In this document: in pieces, positions 1 to 10,200 of the stretch
Numbering within the stretch: the stretch's first letter is position 1
How the letters are laid out: each line of letters begins with the position of its first letter
NCBI RefSeq assembly: GCF_002733955.1
Contig: NZ_NVXQ01000008.1
Location: forward strand, 124,001-188,000
DNA from: Hoeflea sp.
Lineage (GTDB): Bacteria > Pseudomonadota > Alphaproteobacteria > Rhizobiales > Rhizobiaceae
Direction: 5' to 3'
Length of the DNA: 64,000 bases
Made by a program: the position numbers and the translations under genes
Notes under the pieces: model-generated
Databases searched by the model: none
What the model was told of the DNA's origin: nothing
The model's input: only the letters and a program-made list of their open reading frames with translations

Positions 1-1887
1 CAGATCGTCGAGCGGCTTGAGAACAGTCGCGATATGGTGATTGACGAAACGGTCGATGCGAGCGGCGACAAAATCCCGGGCGCTGCCGGTCAGTTGCTCA
101 TCGGCCAGCAGGATCGTCCGCGGCTTGAGAATATGATCACCACTCGCAAGCTTGGCGACCGGGTCGCCCAGCCAGCGCACCGTTCCATCCGCACCGATGG
201 CAAAGTCGGAATTGCCGGACGCATGCAGCCGCGCGGCGCGCGCTTCAAATTCCAGCGCCAGCGCCTTTTGCGCAGCAGCCAGCACCGCCTTGGCATCCGG
301 CCCGTCGGCCGACGCATCGGCCATGAACCGGAATCCGGCCAATTGTCCAACATGATGTCCTTCGACAAAGACATCACCGTTTACACTGATTTCAGCTTCG
401 AGCATCGCGTTCTCTCTCAGGCGCCTCATGAGCACAGATGTCCTGCGGTCAACAAAGCGTTTCGTCAACCTTTCATGCAACGCATCGGACAATCGATCCT
501 CAATTTCGCGCGTCTTTTCCTGCCAGTGTGTCGGATCGGCAAGCCATTCAGGTCTGTTGGAAATGTAAGTCCAGGTCCGGATCTGTGAAATCCGGGCGGA
601 CAATGTGTCGATTTCTCCATGGGTGGAATCGGTTCTGCGCACCTGTTCTGCGAGAAAATCCTCGTTGACTTCACCGGTCCGGATCAGGTCACGGTAAATC
701 GTGGCAATCAGATCGGCATGTTGCGCCGGAGCAATCCGCCGGTAATCGGGCAAAGAGCAGACATCCCACAGTGTCGCAACATTTTTCGGCGTGCTGGCCA
801 GGTCCCGCACTTCGAAATCATTGACCAGGTGCTCGAGCGCCCGCTGGTCCACCGCCGGCACCGCCCGCGTCAGCCCCTGAATCGCCGGGATCTGGTCCAG
901 ACTGGCCTGCAGGTTTCTCAGCGTTGAAAAGTCCAGCTGCTTGGAGCGCCATTGCAGGATCTTCACCGACTCAAACACATGGCTTTCCAGCCGCTGCACC
1001 AGCTCTTCGGGCAAGGGCTGGACCTGGCCTGTCACGCCAAATGTTCCGTCCCGCAAATGCCGCCCTGCCCGTCCGGCGATCTGGCCGAACTCCGAGGCCG
1101 TCAGCTGCCGGTAGGAATAGCCATCGAACTTGCGGTCCTGGGCAAAGGCCACGTGATCGACATCCAGATTGAGCCCCATGCCGACCGCGTCGGTGGCCAC
1201 CAGGTAATCAACATCGCCGTTCTGGTAGAGCTCGACCTGGGCATTGCGGGTGCGTGGGCTCAGCGCCCCGAGCACCACGGCGGCACCACCGCGCTGCCGC
1301 CGCACCAGTTCAGCGATCGCGTAGACCTCGTCGGCCGAAAACGCCACGATCGCCGAGCGCCGCGGCAGCCGGGTGATCTTCTTCGATCCGGCATAATGCA
1401 GTTCCGACAGGCGCGGACGCTCGACAATGGTAATGCCGGGCAGCAATTGCTCAAGAATGCCGCGCACCGTCGCCGACCCCAGAAGCAGGGTTTCCTCGCG
1501 GCCGCGCAGCGACAGGATCCGGTCAGTGAACACGTGCCCGCGCTCGAGATCGCCGGCGATCTGCACTTCATCGATGGCAACAAAGGCCGCATTGGTTTCC
1601 TGCGGCATCGCCTCGACAGTACAGACCGAATAGCGCGCGCCCGGCGGCGTGATCTTCTCTTCGCCGGTGATCAGCGAAACATGGCTCACCCCGACCTTCT
1701 CCACCATTCGGCCATAGACTTCGCGCGCCAGCAGTCTCAGCGGCAGCCCGATCACGCCGGAAGAGTGCGCCGCCATCCGCTCGATCGCGAAATGGGTCTT
1801 GCCGGTATTGGTCGGCCCCAGCACGGCGGTGACACCACGTCCGGAGAGGATCAACGGCTTTGGGGAATGGCTGCGGGAAGCGGGCAT
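1..1887 (-). CDS. SUV3-like ATP-dependent RNA/DNA helicase, 3' end outside window
   Basis: This frame is open from an ATG at 1887 to the left edge (629 codons), so the C-terminus is missing. The N-terminus reads through a Walker A motif GPTNTGKTHF, a ...YSVCTVEAMP segment and a Walker B of the type FVAIDEVQ, which is the DExQ form of mitochondrial SUV3-type and rhizobial 'helicase-related' proteins. These are superfamily-2 helicases thought to act on RNA. An upstream ATG at 1908 is closed by a stop after two codons, so 1887 is the best start. The upstream DNA is the repeat array, and the next gene (phaB) is on the same strand about 1.2 kb away. The family is clear; the substrate is unknown. 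Confidence 0.85.
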   Translation of the reverse strand, partial: MPASRSHSPKPLILSGRGVTAVLGPTNTGKTHFAIERMAAHSSGVIGLPLRLLAREVYGRMVEKVGVSHVSLITGEEKITPPGARYSVCTVEAMPQETNAAFVAIDEVQIAGDLERGHVFTDRILSLRGREETLLLGSATVRGILEQLLPGITIVERPRLSELHYAGSKKITRLPRRSAIVAFSADEVYAIAELVRRQRGGAAVVLGALSPRTRNAQVELYQNGDVDYLVATDAVGMGLNLDVDHVAFAQDRKFDGYSYRQLTASEFGQIAGRAGRHLRDGTFGVTGQVQPLPEELVQRLESHVFESVKILQWRSKQLDFSTLRNLQASLDQIPAIQGLTRAVPAVDQRALEHLVNDFEVRDLASTPKNVATLWDVCSLPDYRRIAPAQHADLIATIYRDLIRTGEVNEDFLAEQVRRTDSTHGEIDTLSARISQIRTWTYISNRPEWLADPTHWQEKTREIEDRLSDALHERLTKRFVDRRTSVLMRRLRENAMLEAEISVNGDVFVEGHHVGQLAGFRFMADASADGPDAKAVLAAAQKALALEFEARAARLHASGNSDFAIGADGTVRWLGDPVAKLASGDHILKPRTILLADEQLTGSARDFVAARIDRFVNHHIATVLKPLDDL

Positions 1888-1976
1888 TGGCGTCCGAATT
1901 CAGGTCATGACGGAAGTTACCTAACACATTGAAGCAGGCGAAACAGGGGCTAATCTGAAAGTCTCCGATCGCTTGC

Positions 1977-2985
1977 ATTTTAACGAATGGAACAGTGGCG
2001 GAACGAATCGGCGACGAATCAATGACTCATGCTTATTCCTGTTATGTTCACCCCCAGATCTGGCAGGATCCGGATCTTGTCACACCAGATCCTGAATCAG
2101 CCAACAGGTGTTTCACGCCGGTCCGGTCCACGTCGTTAACCTTTGCAAGCCGGGCCGGATGGAACCAGTCTCGCTCAACCAAACAGAACCAGCTCATTTC
2201 CATTTTTTTAACAATTCCAAACAGTTCATTAACGCATGCTTTCGCAATTGACCGGTTTGGTTAACCTTCGGAACAGCCGCGGAACGAACTGGCGACGAAT
2301 CGCTGACCTGGCCTTGTTGACCCTTTGTTCACGGCTGCATGTTGCGCTTCACGGCCGGCCCGATACCAGATCCAGATCTCTTGCAGCTCCGCCCGGGCCG
2401 GATAGTCGAGCGCTGTTAATCTTTGGCGGACCGGGAGGTCCGATCACGCTCACTGCGCGCTTACAATCTGTTAAGCTTTCCAAAGACTTCGTAAACGAAA
2501 CCCGGCGCCTTTGACCAACCTGGTTAACTATTGGAACAGTGGCGGAACGAATCGGCGACGAATCAATGACCTGGCGAAGTTGGCCATTCGTTCACCGCAA
2601 CATCTGGACGCTGCACTTCAACAACCAACCACATGCCGGATCGCACTTCCGGAGCATCCGCTCAAACCAGCGCATGCCGTTAACCTTTGCAGCGCCCACC
2701 GCTATCGTCCCGGCCGTTCACCTGAACGCTGCGGACGCGTTCGCATTTTGTTAAACATTGCAAACACTTCGTTAACTCAATCCGCCCCATTTGAGCGGTC
2801 GTGTTAACACTCGGAACAGCGAAGGAACGAATCAGCGACGAATCGCTGACTGCGCCTTGTTGGCCCTTTGTTCACCGCAACATCTTGGGTTTTCGGCTTT
2901 GATCTTGACTATTTCGGCCCCCAAACTGTCCCGTTCTAGGCTGCTGTGACCGTGCAAAATTAACCTTTGCCTCGCTTCGCACCAC
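1977..2985. repeat. Imperfect tandem array, about 275-bp unit, nearly four copies, with paired GANTC sites
   Basis: No gene is supported here. The core GGAACAG...GGAACGAAT..GCGACGAATC begins at 1989, 2270, 2533 and 2813, giving steps of 281, 263 and 280 bp. Each unit also carries a GTTAACCTTTGC-like block (about 2132, 2416, 2679, 2961), a TTGTTCACCGCAACATC-like block (best at 2590-2606 and 2869-2885) and a TTAA...GTTAAC block just before the core. Copies 1, 3 and 4 have two GAATC sites exactly 11 bp apart (2005/2016, 2549/2560, 2829/2840); copy 2 keeps one at 2297, and copy 1 has a third, GACTC at 2024. GANTC is the CcrM methylation site of alphaproteobacteria. Short open frames across the array are by-products of the repeat. 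Confidence 0.8.
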
Positions 2986-2997
2986 AGGCCAGGCCCT

Positions 2998-3022
2998 AAA
3001 AAAACGGCCCCCGAAGGAGCCG
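2998..3022 (-). terminator. Intrinsic terminator of phaAB
   Basis: Read on the minus strand, a GC-rich hairpin with a TTCG loop (CGGCTCC / GGGGGCCG) is followed directly by seven T residues, about 30 bp after the phaB stop. Confidence 0.75.
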
Positions 3023-3052
3023 CTCATTTGATGCAGGGATGTGGTGCAGCTG

Positions 3053-3778
3053 TCAGCTGAAGTATTGACCGCCATTGGCCGAGATCGTCGACCCGGTAAT
3101 GAAGCCGGCGTCGTCGGCCGCCAGGAACACAACCGCGCGGGCGATCTCCTCCGGCTCGCCGAGGCGGCCGACCGGGATCTGCGGGATGATCCGCTCGTTG
3201 AGCACTTTCTCATCGATCGCCTTGACCATGTCGGTGCCGATATAGCCCGGGCAGATTGCGTTAACGGTGATGCCGGCGCGCGCGCCTTCCTGGGCCAACG
3301 CCTTGGTAAAGCCGATGTCGCCCGCCTTGGCGGCCGAGTAATTCACCTGGCCCGCCTGGCCCTTCTGGCCATTGATCGAGGAGATGTTGATCACCCGGCC
3401 GAACTTGCGTGTCCGCATGCCGCTCCACACCGGATTGGTCATGTTGAACAGGCCGGTGAGGTTGGTGTTGATCACCTCGCTCCACATCTGCGGCGTCATC
3501 TTGTGGAACATGCCGTCGCGGGTGATGCCGGCATTGTTGACCAGCACCGCAACCGGTCCGAGATCGGCCTCAACCTGGGCAATTCCGGCAACGCAGGCGT
3601 CGTAATCGGCGACCGACCATTTGTAGGTCTTGATCCCGGTTTCGTCGGTGAACTTCGCCGCCGCCTCGTCATTGCCGGCATAGTTGGCGGCGACCGTGTA
3701 ACCGGCCGCCTTCAACGCGATCGAAATCGCTGCCCCGATCCCGCGTGACCCTCCTGTCACGATTGCGACTTTACTCAT
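3053..3778 (-). CDS. phaB: Acetoacetyl-CoA reductase
   Basis: This 241-residue short-chain dehydrogenase reduces acetoacetyl-CoA to (R)-3-hydroxybutyryl-CoA with NADPH, the second step of polyhydroxybutyrate synthesis. The N-terminal cofactor loop is VTGGSRGIG, followed by an NNAGITRD motif, the catalytic serine in NISSINGQKGQ and the YSAAKAG motif. The family length is normal. The start at MSKVAIVT is chosen because GGAGGAG lies five to six bases upstream; a longer frame to 3808 has no family support. phaA lies 36 bp upstream in the same operon, and a terminator follows. Confidence 0.96.
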   Translation of the reverse strand: MSKVAIVTGGSRGIGAAISIALKAAGYTVAANYAGNDEAAAKFTDETGIKTYKWSVADYDACVAGIAQVEADLGPVAVLVNNAGITRDGMFHKMTPQMWSEVINTNLTGLFNMTNPVWSGMRTRKFGRVINISSINGQKGQAGQVNYSAAKAGDIGFTKALAQEGARAGITVNAICPGYIGTDMVKAIDEKVLNERIIPQIPVGRLGEPEEIARAVVFLAADDAGFITGSTISANGGQYFS

Positions 3779-3814
3779 GCTGCTCCTCCTCCAAGGCTGC
3801 TGTTGCAATTCAAC

Positions 3815-4990
3815 TCAGTCGCGCTCGACGCAAAGTGCCACGCCCATGCCGCCACCGATGCACAAGGTCGCAAGCGCCTTCTTGGCGTCGCGGCGGGCCA
3901 TCTCGAACAGCAGCGTGTTGAGAATGCGCGCGCCCGATGCACCGACCGGGTGACCGATGGCAATCGCGCCGCCATTGACGTTGACGATCGCCGGGTCCCA
4001 GCCCATGTCCTTGTTGACCGCGCAGGCCTGTGCGGCAAACGCCTCGTTGGCTTCCACCAAATCCAGATCGCCAACGCTCCAGCCGGCCTTTTCCAGCGCC
4101 TTGCGCGAGGCCGGGATCGGGCCGGTGCCCATGATCTGCGGATCAACGCCGGCAGTCGCCCAGGAGACAATCCGCGCCATCGGGGTGATGCCGCGCTTGG
4201 AGGCTTCCGCTTCGCTCATCAGAACCGTCGCCGCGGCGCCGTCATTGATGCCGGACGCATTGGCGGCCGTCACGGTGCCTTCCTTGTCAAAGGCCGGACG
4301 CAGCTTGGAAATGCCTTCGATGGTCACGCCGTGCTTGATGTACTCGTCTTCCTCGACGACCGTATCGCCCTTGCGGCCCTTGATGGTCACGGCGGCGATC
4401 TCGTCCTTGAACTTGCCCGCCTTCTGAGCCGCTTCCGCCTTGTTCTGCGAATTGACCGCGAATGTGTCCTGCTCTTCGCGCGACAGCTGCCACTGCTTGG
4501 CGACGTTTTCGGCAGTGTTGCCCATCAGGTAGTTGTAAAACGCGTCGGTCAGCGCATCGAGCATCATGGTGTCGACCATGCCGGCCGGTCCCATTTTCAC
4601 GCCATTGCGCAGATGCATCGCGTGCGGTGCCAGCGACATTGATTCCTGGCCGCCGGCGACGATGATATTGGCGTCGCCCGAGGTGATCTGCTGCATGCCG
4701 AGCGCGACCGCGCGCAGCCCCGAACCGCAGAGCTGGTTGAGGCCCCAGGCTGTTGCTTCCTGCGGAATGCCTGCTGCCATGGCTGCCTGCCGCGCAGGAT
4801 TCTGGCCCTGGCCTGCCGAGAGGATCTGGCCGAGAATGACTTCGTCAACCTCTTGCGGCGCAACACCGGCGCGCTCGAGCGCGGCCTTGATGGCAACCGC
4901 GCCCAGATCATGGGCCGGAACGGAAGACAGAGCGCCGTTGAAGGACCCGACAGGAGTACGGGCAGCGCTGGCGATAACGATGGAACTCAT
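3815..4990 (-). CDS. phaA: Acetyl-CoA acetyltransferase (beta-ketothiolase)
   Basis: This 391-residue thiolase condenses two acetyl-CoA into acetoacetyl-CoA, the entry to polyhydroxybutyrate synthesis, and also works in the reverse direction. The active-site cysteine region is [11 protein letters not shown], the C-terminal motifs are [17 protein letters not shown] and the second cysteine is in [11 protein letters not shown]. Length and motifs are those of biosynthetic thiolases. AGGGAAA lies upstream of the ATG. It is the first gene of phaA-phaB and is transcribed divergently from the regulator gene phaR. Confidence 0.96.
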   Translation of the reverse strand: MSSIVIASAARTPVGSFNGALSSVPAHDLGAVAIKAALERAGVAPQEVDEVILGQILSAGQGQNPARQAAMAAGIPQEATAWGLNQLCGSGLRAVALGMQQITSGDANIIVAGGQESMSLAPHAMHLRNGVKMGPAGMVDTMMLDALTDAFYNYLMGNTAENVAKQWQLSREEQDTFAVNSQNKAEAAQKAGKFKDEIAAVTIKGRKGDTVVEEDEYIKHGVTIEGISKLRPAFDKEGTVTAANASGINDGAAATVLMSEAEASKRGITPMARIVSWATAGVDPQIMGTGPIPASRKALEKAGWSVGDLDLVEANEAFAAQACAVNKDMGWDPAIVNVNGGAIAIGHPVGASGARILNTLLFEMARRDAKKALATLCIGGGMGVALCVERD

Positions 4991-5125
4991 GATGGATTTT
5001 CCCTGTCATGTTATGATGTGAAGAGTTGCTCCGAACGTGACGGAGCTTGCTGTTCCTGTCAAATCCCGCAAGACGGAATTATCGATGCAATCGGTTTAAT
5101 CGGGACCATAATCTGACGATTTCGT

Positions 5126-5150
5126 CCCCACTTCGCCGCAATGCACAAAG
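5126..5150. promoter_or_regulatory. Possible PhaR-type site in the phaA/phaR intergenic region
   Basis: The 248-bp region between the divergent phaA and phaR genes must hold both promoters. A CCGCAATGCACAA segment is rich in TGC/GCA half-sites, as reported for PhaR operators in other alphaproteobacteria. The match is loose and is offered only as a candidate. Confidence 0.3.
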
Positions 5151-5238
5151 GATTTGTCTTTATCAAGGTTTTTCGCCTACAGTCTGTGGCATCAAGGCGA
5201 GGATCTGGTCTGGGGAGACCATTTGAGGAGAGTGAAGA

Positions 5239-5832
5239 ATGGCGAAAAACAGCGGCACCATCACCATCAAGAAATACGCCAATCGCCGACTCTACAATAC
5301 CGGCACCAGCACCTATGTGACGCTGGACGATCTGGCGGTCATGGTGAAGAAGGGTGAGGACTTTGTCGTTCTCGACGCCAAGAGCGGCGACGACATCACA
5401 CACTCGGTCCTGACCCAGATCATTTTCGAACAGGAGTCCAAGACCGGCAACACGCTTCTGCCGGTGTCCTTCCTCAGGCAGCTGATCGCGATCTATGGCG
5501 ACCAGCTGCAGATGGTTGTCCCGAGCTACCTTGAGCATTCGATGTCGGCGCTGACCGGACAGCAGGAAGAGCTTCGCGAGCAGATCACCAAGTCCTTCGG
5601 CGACAACCCGGTCGCGCGCAACATCCAGCTGCCGATCCAGCTGGTGGAGGAACAGGTCCGCCGCAACACCGAGATGTTCCAGAAGGCGATGCAGATGTTC
5701 TCCCCCTTCGCGCTGGCGCATTCCACCACGACTGAGGAAGCCCCCAAGAAGTCGGACAATTCCAAGGATATTGACGACCTCAAGACCCAGCTCAAGCAGC
5801 TGCAGGACAAGATCAACTCGATTGACAGCTGA
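5239..5832 (+). CDS. phaR: Polyhydroxyalkanoate synthesis regulator PhaR (AniA)
   Basis: This 197-residue protein has the conserved N-terminal PhaR DNA-binding domain (ITIKKYANRRLYNTGTSTYV, then LDDLAVMVKKGEDF), a middle PHB-accumulation regulatory domain (residues about 55-125, LTQIIFEQE and LPVSFLRQLI) and a charged, coiled-coil-like C-terminus (DDLKTQLKQLQDKI). PhaR senses polyhydroxybutyrate granules and represses phasin and other genes; in rhizobia (AniA) it also affects carbon flow. GAGGAG lies ahead of the ATG. It is divergent from phaAB, the usual rhizobial arrangement. Confidence 0.95.
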   Translation: MAKNSGTITIKKYANRRLYNTGTSTYVTLDDLAVMVKKGEDFVVLDAKSGDDITHSVLTQIIFEQESKTGNTLLPVSFLRQLIAIYGDQLQMVVPSYLEHSMSALTGQQEELREQITKSFGDNPVARNIQLPIQLVEEQVRRNTEMFQKAMQMFSPFALAHSTTTEEAPKKSDNSKDIDDLKTQLKQLQDKINSIDS

Positions 5833-6086
5833 CCCCCGGACATTTCACCGTAGCCAGGAATTGACCGCACTGCGCGCCCCGCGGCAGCGCAAGGGCACCG
5901 TAGCAACTTGAGAAGATGGCCACAGGTACCCATCCCAGCGCTCAAGGCATGAATGCTGCCTGATTGTTTCCATTTTGGAAAAACAGCTTGCCGGACGCAA
6001 AGACGGCCAAAGCTGTGGCGCGGCCCGTATTTGTGGGCCTATAAGTGTCCAACCCGTTTCCGACATCGACCTGAAAGGCACTCAGC

Positions 6087-6518
6087 ATGACCGATCTAAC
6101 CCTGACCAAGGCCCTCAAGATCATCACTTCCGCGCTCGCCAAGGGCAAGGAACTCGGCCTCAAGCCTCTGGCGGTGGTCGTTCTGGATGCCGGTGGCCAC
6201 GTCAAAGCCTTCCAGCGTCAGGATGGCGCGTCGATGATGCGGTTCGAGATTGCCAGCGGCAAGGCCTATGGCGCACTGGCCGTCGGCGTCGGTTCGCGCT
6301 GGCTCAACACCCAGGCCGAGACCCGGCCACATTTCCTCGAAGGCCTCTCGGCTGTCTCCGGCGGAAAGATCGTCGCGGTTCCCGGCGGCGTGCTGGTCAA
6401 GGACCGCAAGGGCGCCATCATCGGCGCCGTCGGCATTACCGGCGATACCTCCGACAATGACGAACTTGCGGCAATCGCCGGCATCGAGGCCGCAGGCTTC
6501 ACGCCGGACGCGGGCTGA
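6087..6518 (+). CDS. GlcG/HbpS-type heme-binding family protein
   Basis: This 143-residue protein matches the small GlcG/HbpS fold: N-terminal helix LTLTKALKIITSALAKGKEL, central LAVVVLDAGGHVKAFQRQDGA, and a glycine-rich end GGVLVKDRKGAIIGAVGITGD. Members bind heme or corrinoid-like ligands or lie next to glycolate, diol or ethanolamine genes, but the role of stand-alone copies is unknown. AAAGG is seven bases before the ATG. The neighbours give no pathway clue. Confidence 0.85.
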   Translation: MTDLTLTKALKIITSALAKGKELGLKPLAVVVLDAGGHVKAFQRQDGASMMRFEIASGKAYGALAVGVGSRWLNTQAETRPHFLEGLSAVSGGKIVAVPGGVLVKDRKGAIIGAVGITGDTSDNDELAAIAGIEAAGFTPDAG

Positions 6519-6549
6519 GAAGGCCCAGCCAAAATCCTGATCGCCGGGT

Positions 6550-6954
6550 TCAGAGCCCGATCGAAACGTCCCGGCCCGCCGAACGGATCGAGACCGAGAA
6601 TCCGGCAATCACATCGACGAACGCAATCACCATCAGGATGAAGAACACCTGGGTTGCGGCATCGCGCACCAGCAGGAATTCCACCAGGAAGGCCACAAAG
6701 ACCAGCAGCGAGAACATGTGGTCGATCACCGACCAGGGGCCGGTGCGGGTGGCTTTCAGAACTTCGATGAACAACAGCACCAGCGACACCACGATCAGCA
6801 GATCGCCCAGGCTCATGGTCCATGTCGCCCCCGACATCATCGACAACGACGTCACCGTGGACCCGAGCCCGGCCACGCCGCCACCAATCAACCCGATCAG
6901 GACCAGATTGTAGGCAATCAGGGGCACGATCATCAGCGGTATGGCGGCGAGCAT
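6550..6954 (-). CDS. Small integral membrane protein, four predicted helices
   Basis: This 134-residue hydrophobic protein has four membrane segments (about residues 3-28, 47-66, 80-98 and 101-120). The second loop carries a TRTGPWSVIDH stretch. GAGG lies upstream of the ATG. Similar short proteins are common in rhizobial genomes, but I do not recognise a function. It converges on the upstream heme-binding gene. The remaining 270 bp to pyc hold nothing I can name. Confidence 0.7.
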   Translation of the reverse strand: MLAAIPLMIVPLIAYNLVLIGLIGGGVAGLGSTVTSLSMMSGATWTMSLGDLLIVVSLVLLFIEVLKATRTGPWSVIDHMFSLLVFVAFLVEFLLVRDAATQVFFILMVIAFVDVIAGFSVSIRSAGRDVSIGL

Positions 6955-7229
6955 GGAAAACCTCGAAACAGAACAGACACTATCGGCTCCGGCGGTCCAC
7001 TGTCCGCCGCGCGTGCCTGATCAGCACGTCAGCCAGTGGCGACCATGCGAAATCCGCCCGACCGGTGCAAGCATTTCGATGAGAACTTGATCATATTATT
7101 CCGTTCTGCTCGCCAGGCGGCCGCGCAGACCGGTTCAAACGTGCTCACGGCACACGTTGCAGCAGCGCCGAAGCGCCCCCCGCGTCAAGCCGGTTGCCGT
7201 CGAGCCAGACGGATCGTCAGGAAGAAGCC

Positions 7230-10200
7230 TCAGGCATAGACGACCAGCAGATCCTTGGCGTCGATCTGGTCGCCGGCCTTGACCAGCACTTCCGCCAGCG
7301 TACCGTCGCGCTCGGCATGGATCGCCGTTTCCATCTTCATCGCCTCGATCGACACCAGCACGTCACCGGCGGTGACCTCCTGACCGGCGGCAACCGCAAC
7401 GGTCGAAACCACGCCCGGCATCGGCGCACCGACATGCGCCTCATTGCCGACCTCGGCCTTGCGCCGCACGGCAGAGCCCGATGCGCCATGCGCCCGGTCC
7501 GGCACCTTGACCCGCCGCGGCTGGCCATTGAGCTCGAAGAACACGGTGACCATGCCCTTGTCGTCAGGCTCGCCCTGGGCCAGGTTCTGCACCACCAGCG
7601 TCTTGCCCTTCTCGATCTCGACGAACAACTCGCCCCCCACCGGGATACCGTAGAAATAGGCCGGCGTCGGCAGCATCGAGACCGGACCATAGGTCTCGCT
7701 CGCCAGTGCAAAATCGGTGAACACCTTCGGATACATCAGGTAGGAGGCAAACTCGTTTTCGCTGATCTCGCGCTCCAGCTTGGTCTCGATCTCCTTGCGC
7801 TCGGCATCAAGATCCGCATCCGGCAGCAGTGAACCCGGCCGCGCCGTATAGGCTTCCTCGCCCTTGAGAACCTTGTTCTGCAAATCCTTCGGCCAGCCGG
7901 CCGGCGGCTGCCCGAGATCGCCGCGCATCATCGACACCACCGAATCGGGGAAAGAGACATCCTTGGCCGGGTTTTCAACGTCGGCGACGCTGAGATCCTG
8001 GCTCACCATCATCAGCGCCATGTCGCCGACCACCTTGGAAGACGGCGTCACCTTGACGATGTCGCCGAACATCTGGTTGGCGTCGGCATAGGCCTGCGCC
8101 ACCTCATGCCAGCGGGTCTCGAGCCCCAGCGAGCGCGCCTGTTCCTTGAGATTCGTAAACTGCCCGCCCGGCATCTCGTGAAGATAGACTTCCGAGGCCG
8201 GTCCCTTGAGGTCGCTCTCGAACGCCGCATACTGGTTGCGCACGGCTTCCCAATAGAACGAAATCCGGCGGATCCACTCGGTGTCTAGACCGGGATCACG
8301 CTCATGCCCTCTCAAGGCCTCGACAATCGAACCGAGGCACGGCTGCGAGGTGTTGCCTGACAGCGCATCCATCGCAGCATCGACGGCATCGACACCGCTG
8401 TCGACCGCCGCGAGAACGGTAGCCGCCGAGATCCCCGACGTGTCATGGGTATGGAAGTGGATCGGCAGGTCGGTGGCTTCACGCAGCGCGGTAAACAGCT
8501 GCCGCGCGGCCGCCGGTTTCAGCAGTCCGGCCATGTCCTTGACCGCGATGATGTGCGCCCCGGCCTTCTCAAGCTCCGCCGCCAGGCCGGTGTAGTATTT
8601 CAGATCATATTTCGGCCGCGCCGAATTCAGGATGTCGCCGGTGTAGCAGATGGTCGCTTCACACAGCTTGTTTTCCTCGGCCACCGCATCCATCGAGACG
8701 CGCATGTTCTCGACCCAGTTGAGGCAATCGAAGACCCGGAACAGGTCGATGCCGCCCTGTGCTGCCTGGCGCACGAAATGCTTGACCACATTATCAGGAT
8801 AATTCTTGTAGCCGACACCATTGGCGCCGCGCAGCAGCATCTGCAGCAAGAGGTTCGGCGCCCCTTCGCGCACCCTCTCGAGCCGCTCCCATGGATCTTC
8901 GGTCAGGAACCGCATGGAGACATCAAAGGTCGCCCCGCCCCAGCATTCCAGCGAAAGAAGGTCCGGCAGCGCCCGCGCATAGGTCCCGGCAATGGCGGCA
9001 ATGTCATGCGTCCGCATCCGGGTCGCCAGCAGCGACTGGTGGCCGTCGCGCATCGTCGTGTCGGTGATCAGCACCCGCTTCTGCTCGCGCATCCAGCTGC
9101 CGAATTGCTTCGGCCCGAGCTCATCGAGCAAGTGTTTTGTTCCCGGCTTCACGTCGCTTTCGACATGCGGAACCCGAGGTGCTGCGGCATCCGCCAGCGG
9201 CAGCGGACGGCCTTTGGTCTCCGGATGCCCGTTCACCGTCACATCGGCCAGATAGGTCAGAAGCTTGGTCGCGCGGTCCTGCCGCTTGACCTGCTCGAAC
9301 AGCTCCGGCGTGGTGTCGATGAACCGCGTCGTGTAGGTGTTGTTGAGAAATTCCGGGTGCCCGATGATCGCTTCCAGGAAGGTCAGGTTGGTGGCAACGC
9401 CACGTATTCGGAACTCGCGCAGCGCCCGGTCCATCCGGTGGATTGTCTCTTCCGGCGTCGGCGCCCAGGCGGTCACCTTTTCCAGCAGCGGATCATAGAA
9501 CCGGGTGATGACGGCGCCCGAATAGGCCGTGCCACCATCAAGCCGGATGCCGAACCCGGTGGCGCCGCGATAGGCGGTGATGCGGCCATAGTCGGGAATG
9601 AAATTCTGCTCCGGATCCTCGGTGGTGATCCGGCACTGCAGCGCATGGCCGTTGAGACGGATCTCGGACTGTGGCGGCACGCCTGATTCCGGCGTGCCGA
9701 TGACCTCGCCTTCCAGAATGTGGATCTGCGCCTTGACGATGTCGATGCCGGTGACTTCTTCCGTCACCGTGTGTTCGACCTGGATGCGCGGATTGACTTC
9801 GATGAAGTAGAACGCGCCGGTGTCGATATCCATCAGATACTCGATCGTGCCGGCCCCGACATAGCCGGTGGCATTGGCGATCTTGAGCGAATAGGCCGCC
9901 AGCTGCTGACGCTGCTCTTCGCTCAGATAGGGTGCCGGCGCGCGCTCCACGACCTTCTGGTTGCGGCGCTGCACCGAGCAGTCGCGTTCGAACAGGTGCA
10001 CGGCGTTACCGTGGGTGTCGCCCAGGATCTGGCTTTCGACATGGCGCGCCCGCTCGACCAGTTTCTCGAGATAGACTTCGTCCTTGCCGAAGGCGGCCAT
10101 CGCCTCACGCTTGGCCTCGATGACCTCGCGGGCCAGATCCTTCGGATCGCGGATGGCGCGCATGCCGCGCCCGCCACCGCCCCAGGAAGCCTTGAGCATG

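Noticed and set aside
1-1932. Long plus-strand frames across the helicase region, such as 952-1932
   Set aside because: The minus frame encodes a clear helicase with Walker motifs; the plus frames are GC-rich antisense shadows.
1995-2807. Short plus-strand frames in the repeat array sharing an N-terminus starting MAERIGDESMT
   Set aside because: The shared protein start only reflects the DNA repeat; no ribosome sites and no conserved length.
2270-2885. The repeat array as a chromosomal replication origin
   Set aside because: TTGTTCACC blocks are not good DnaA boxes, no AT-rich unwinding region is seen, and no hemE or other typical origin neighbour is present.
8445-9686. 413-residue plus-strand frame opposite pyc
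   Set aside because: It is antisense to the conserved carboxyltransferase domain and has no recognisable motif.
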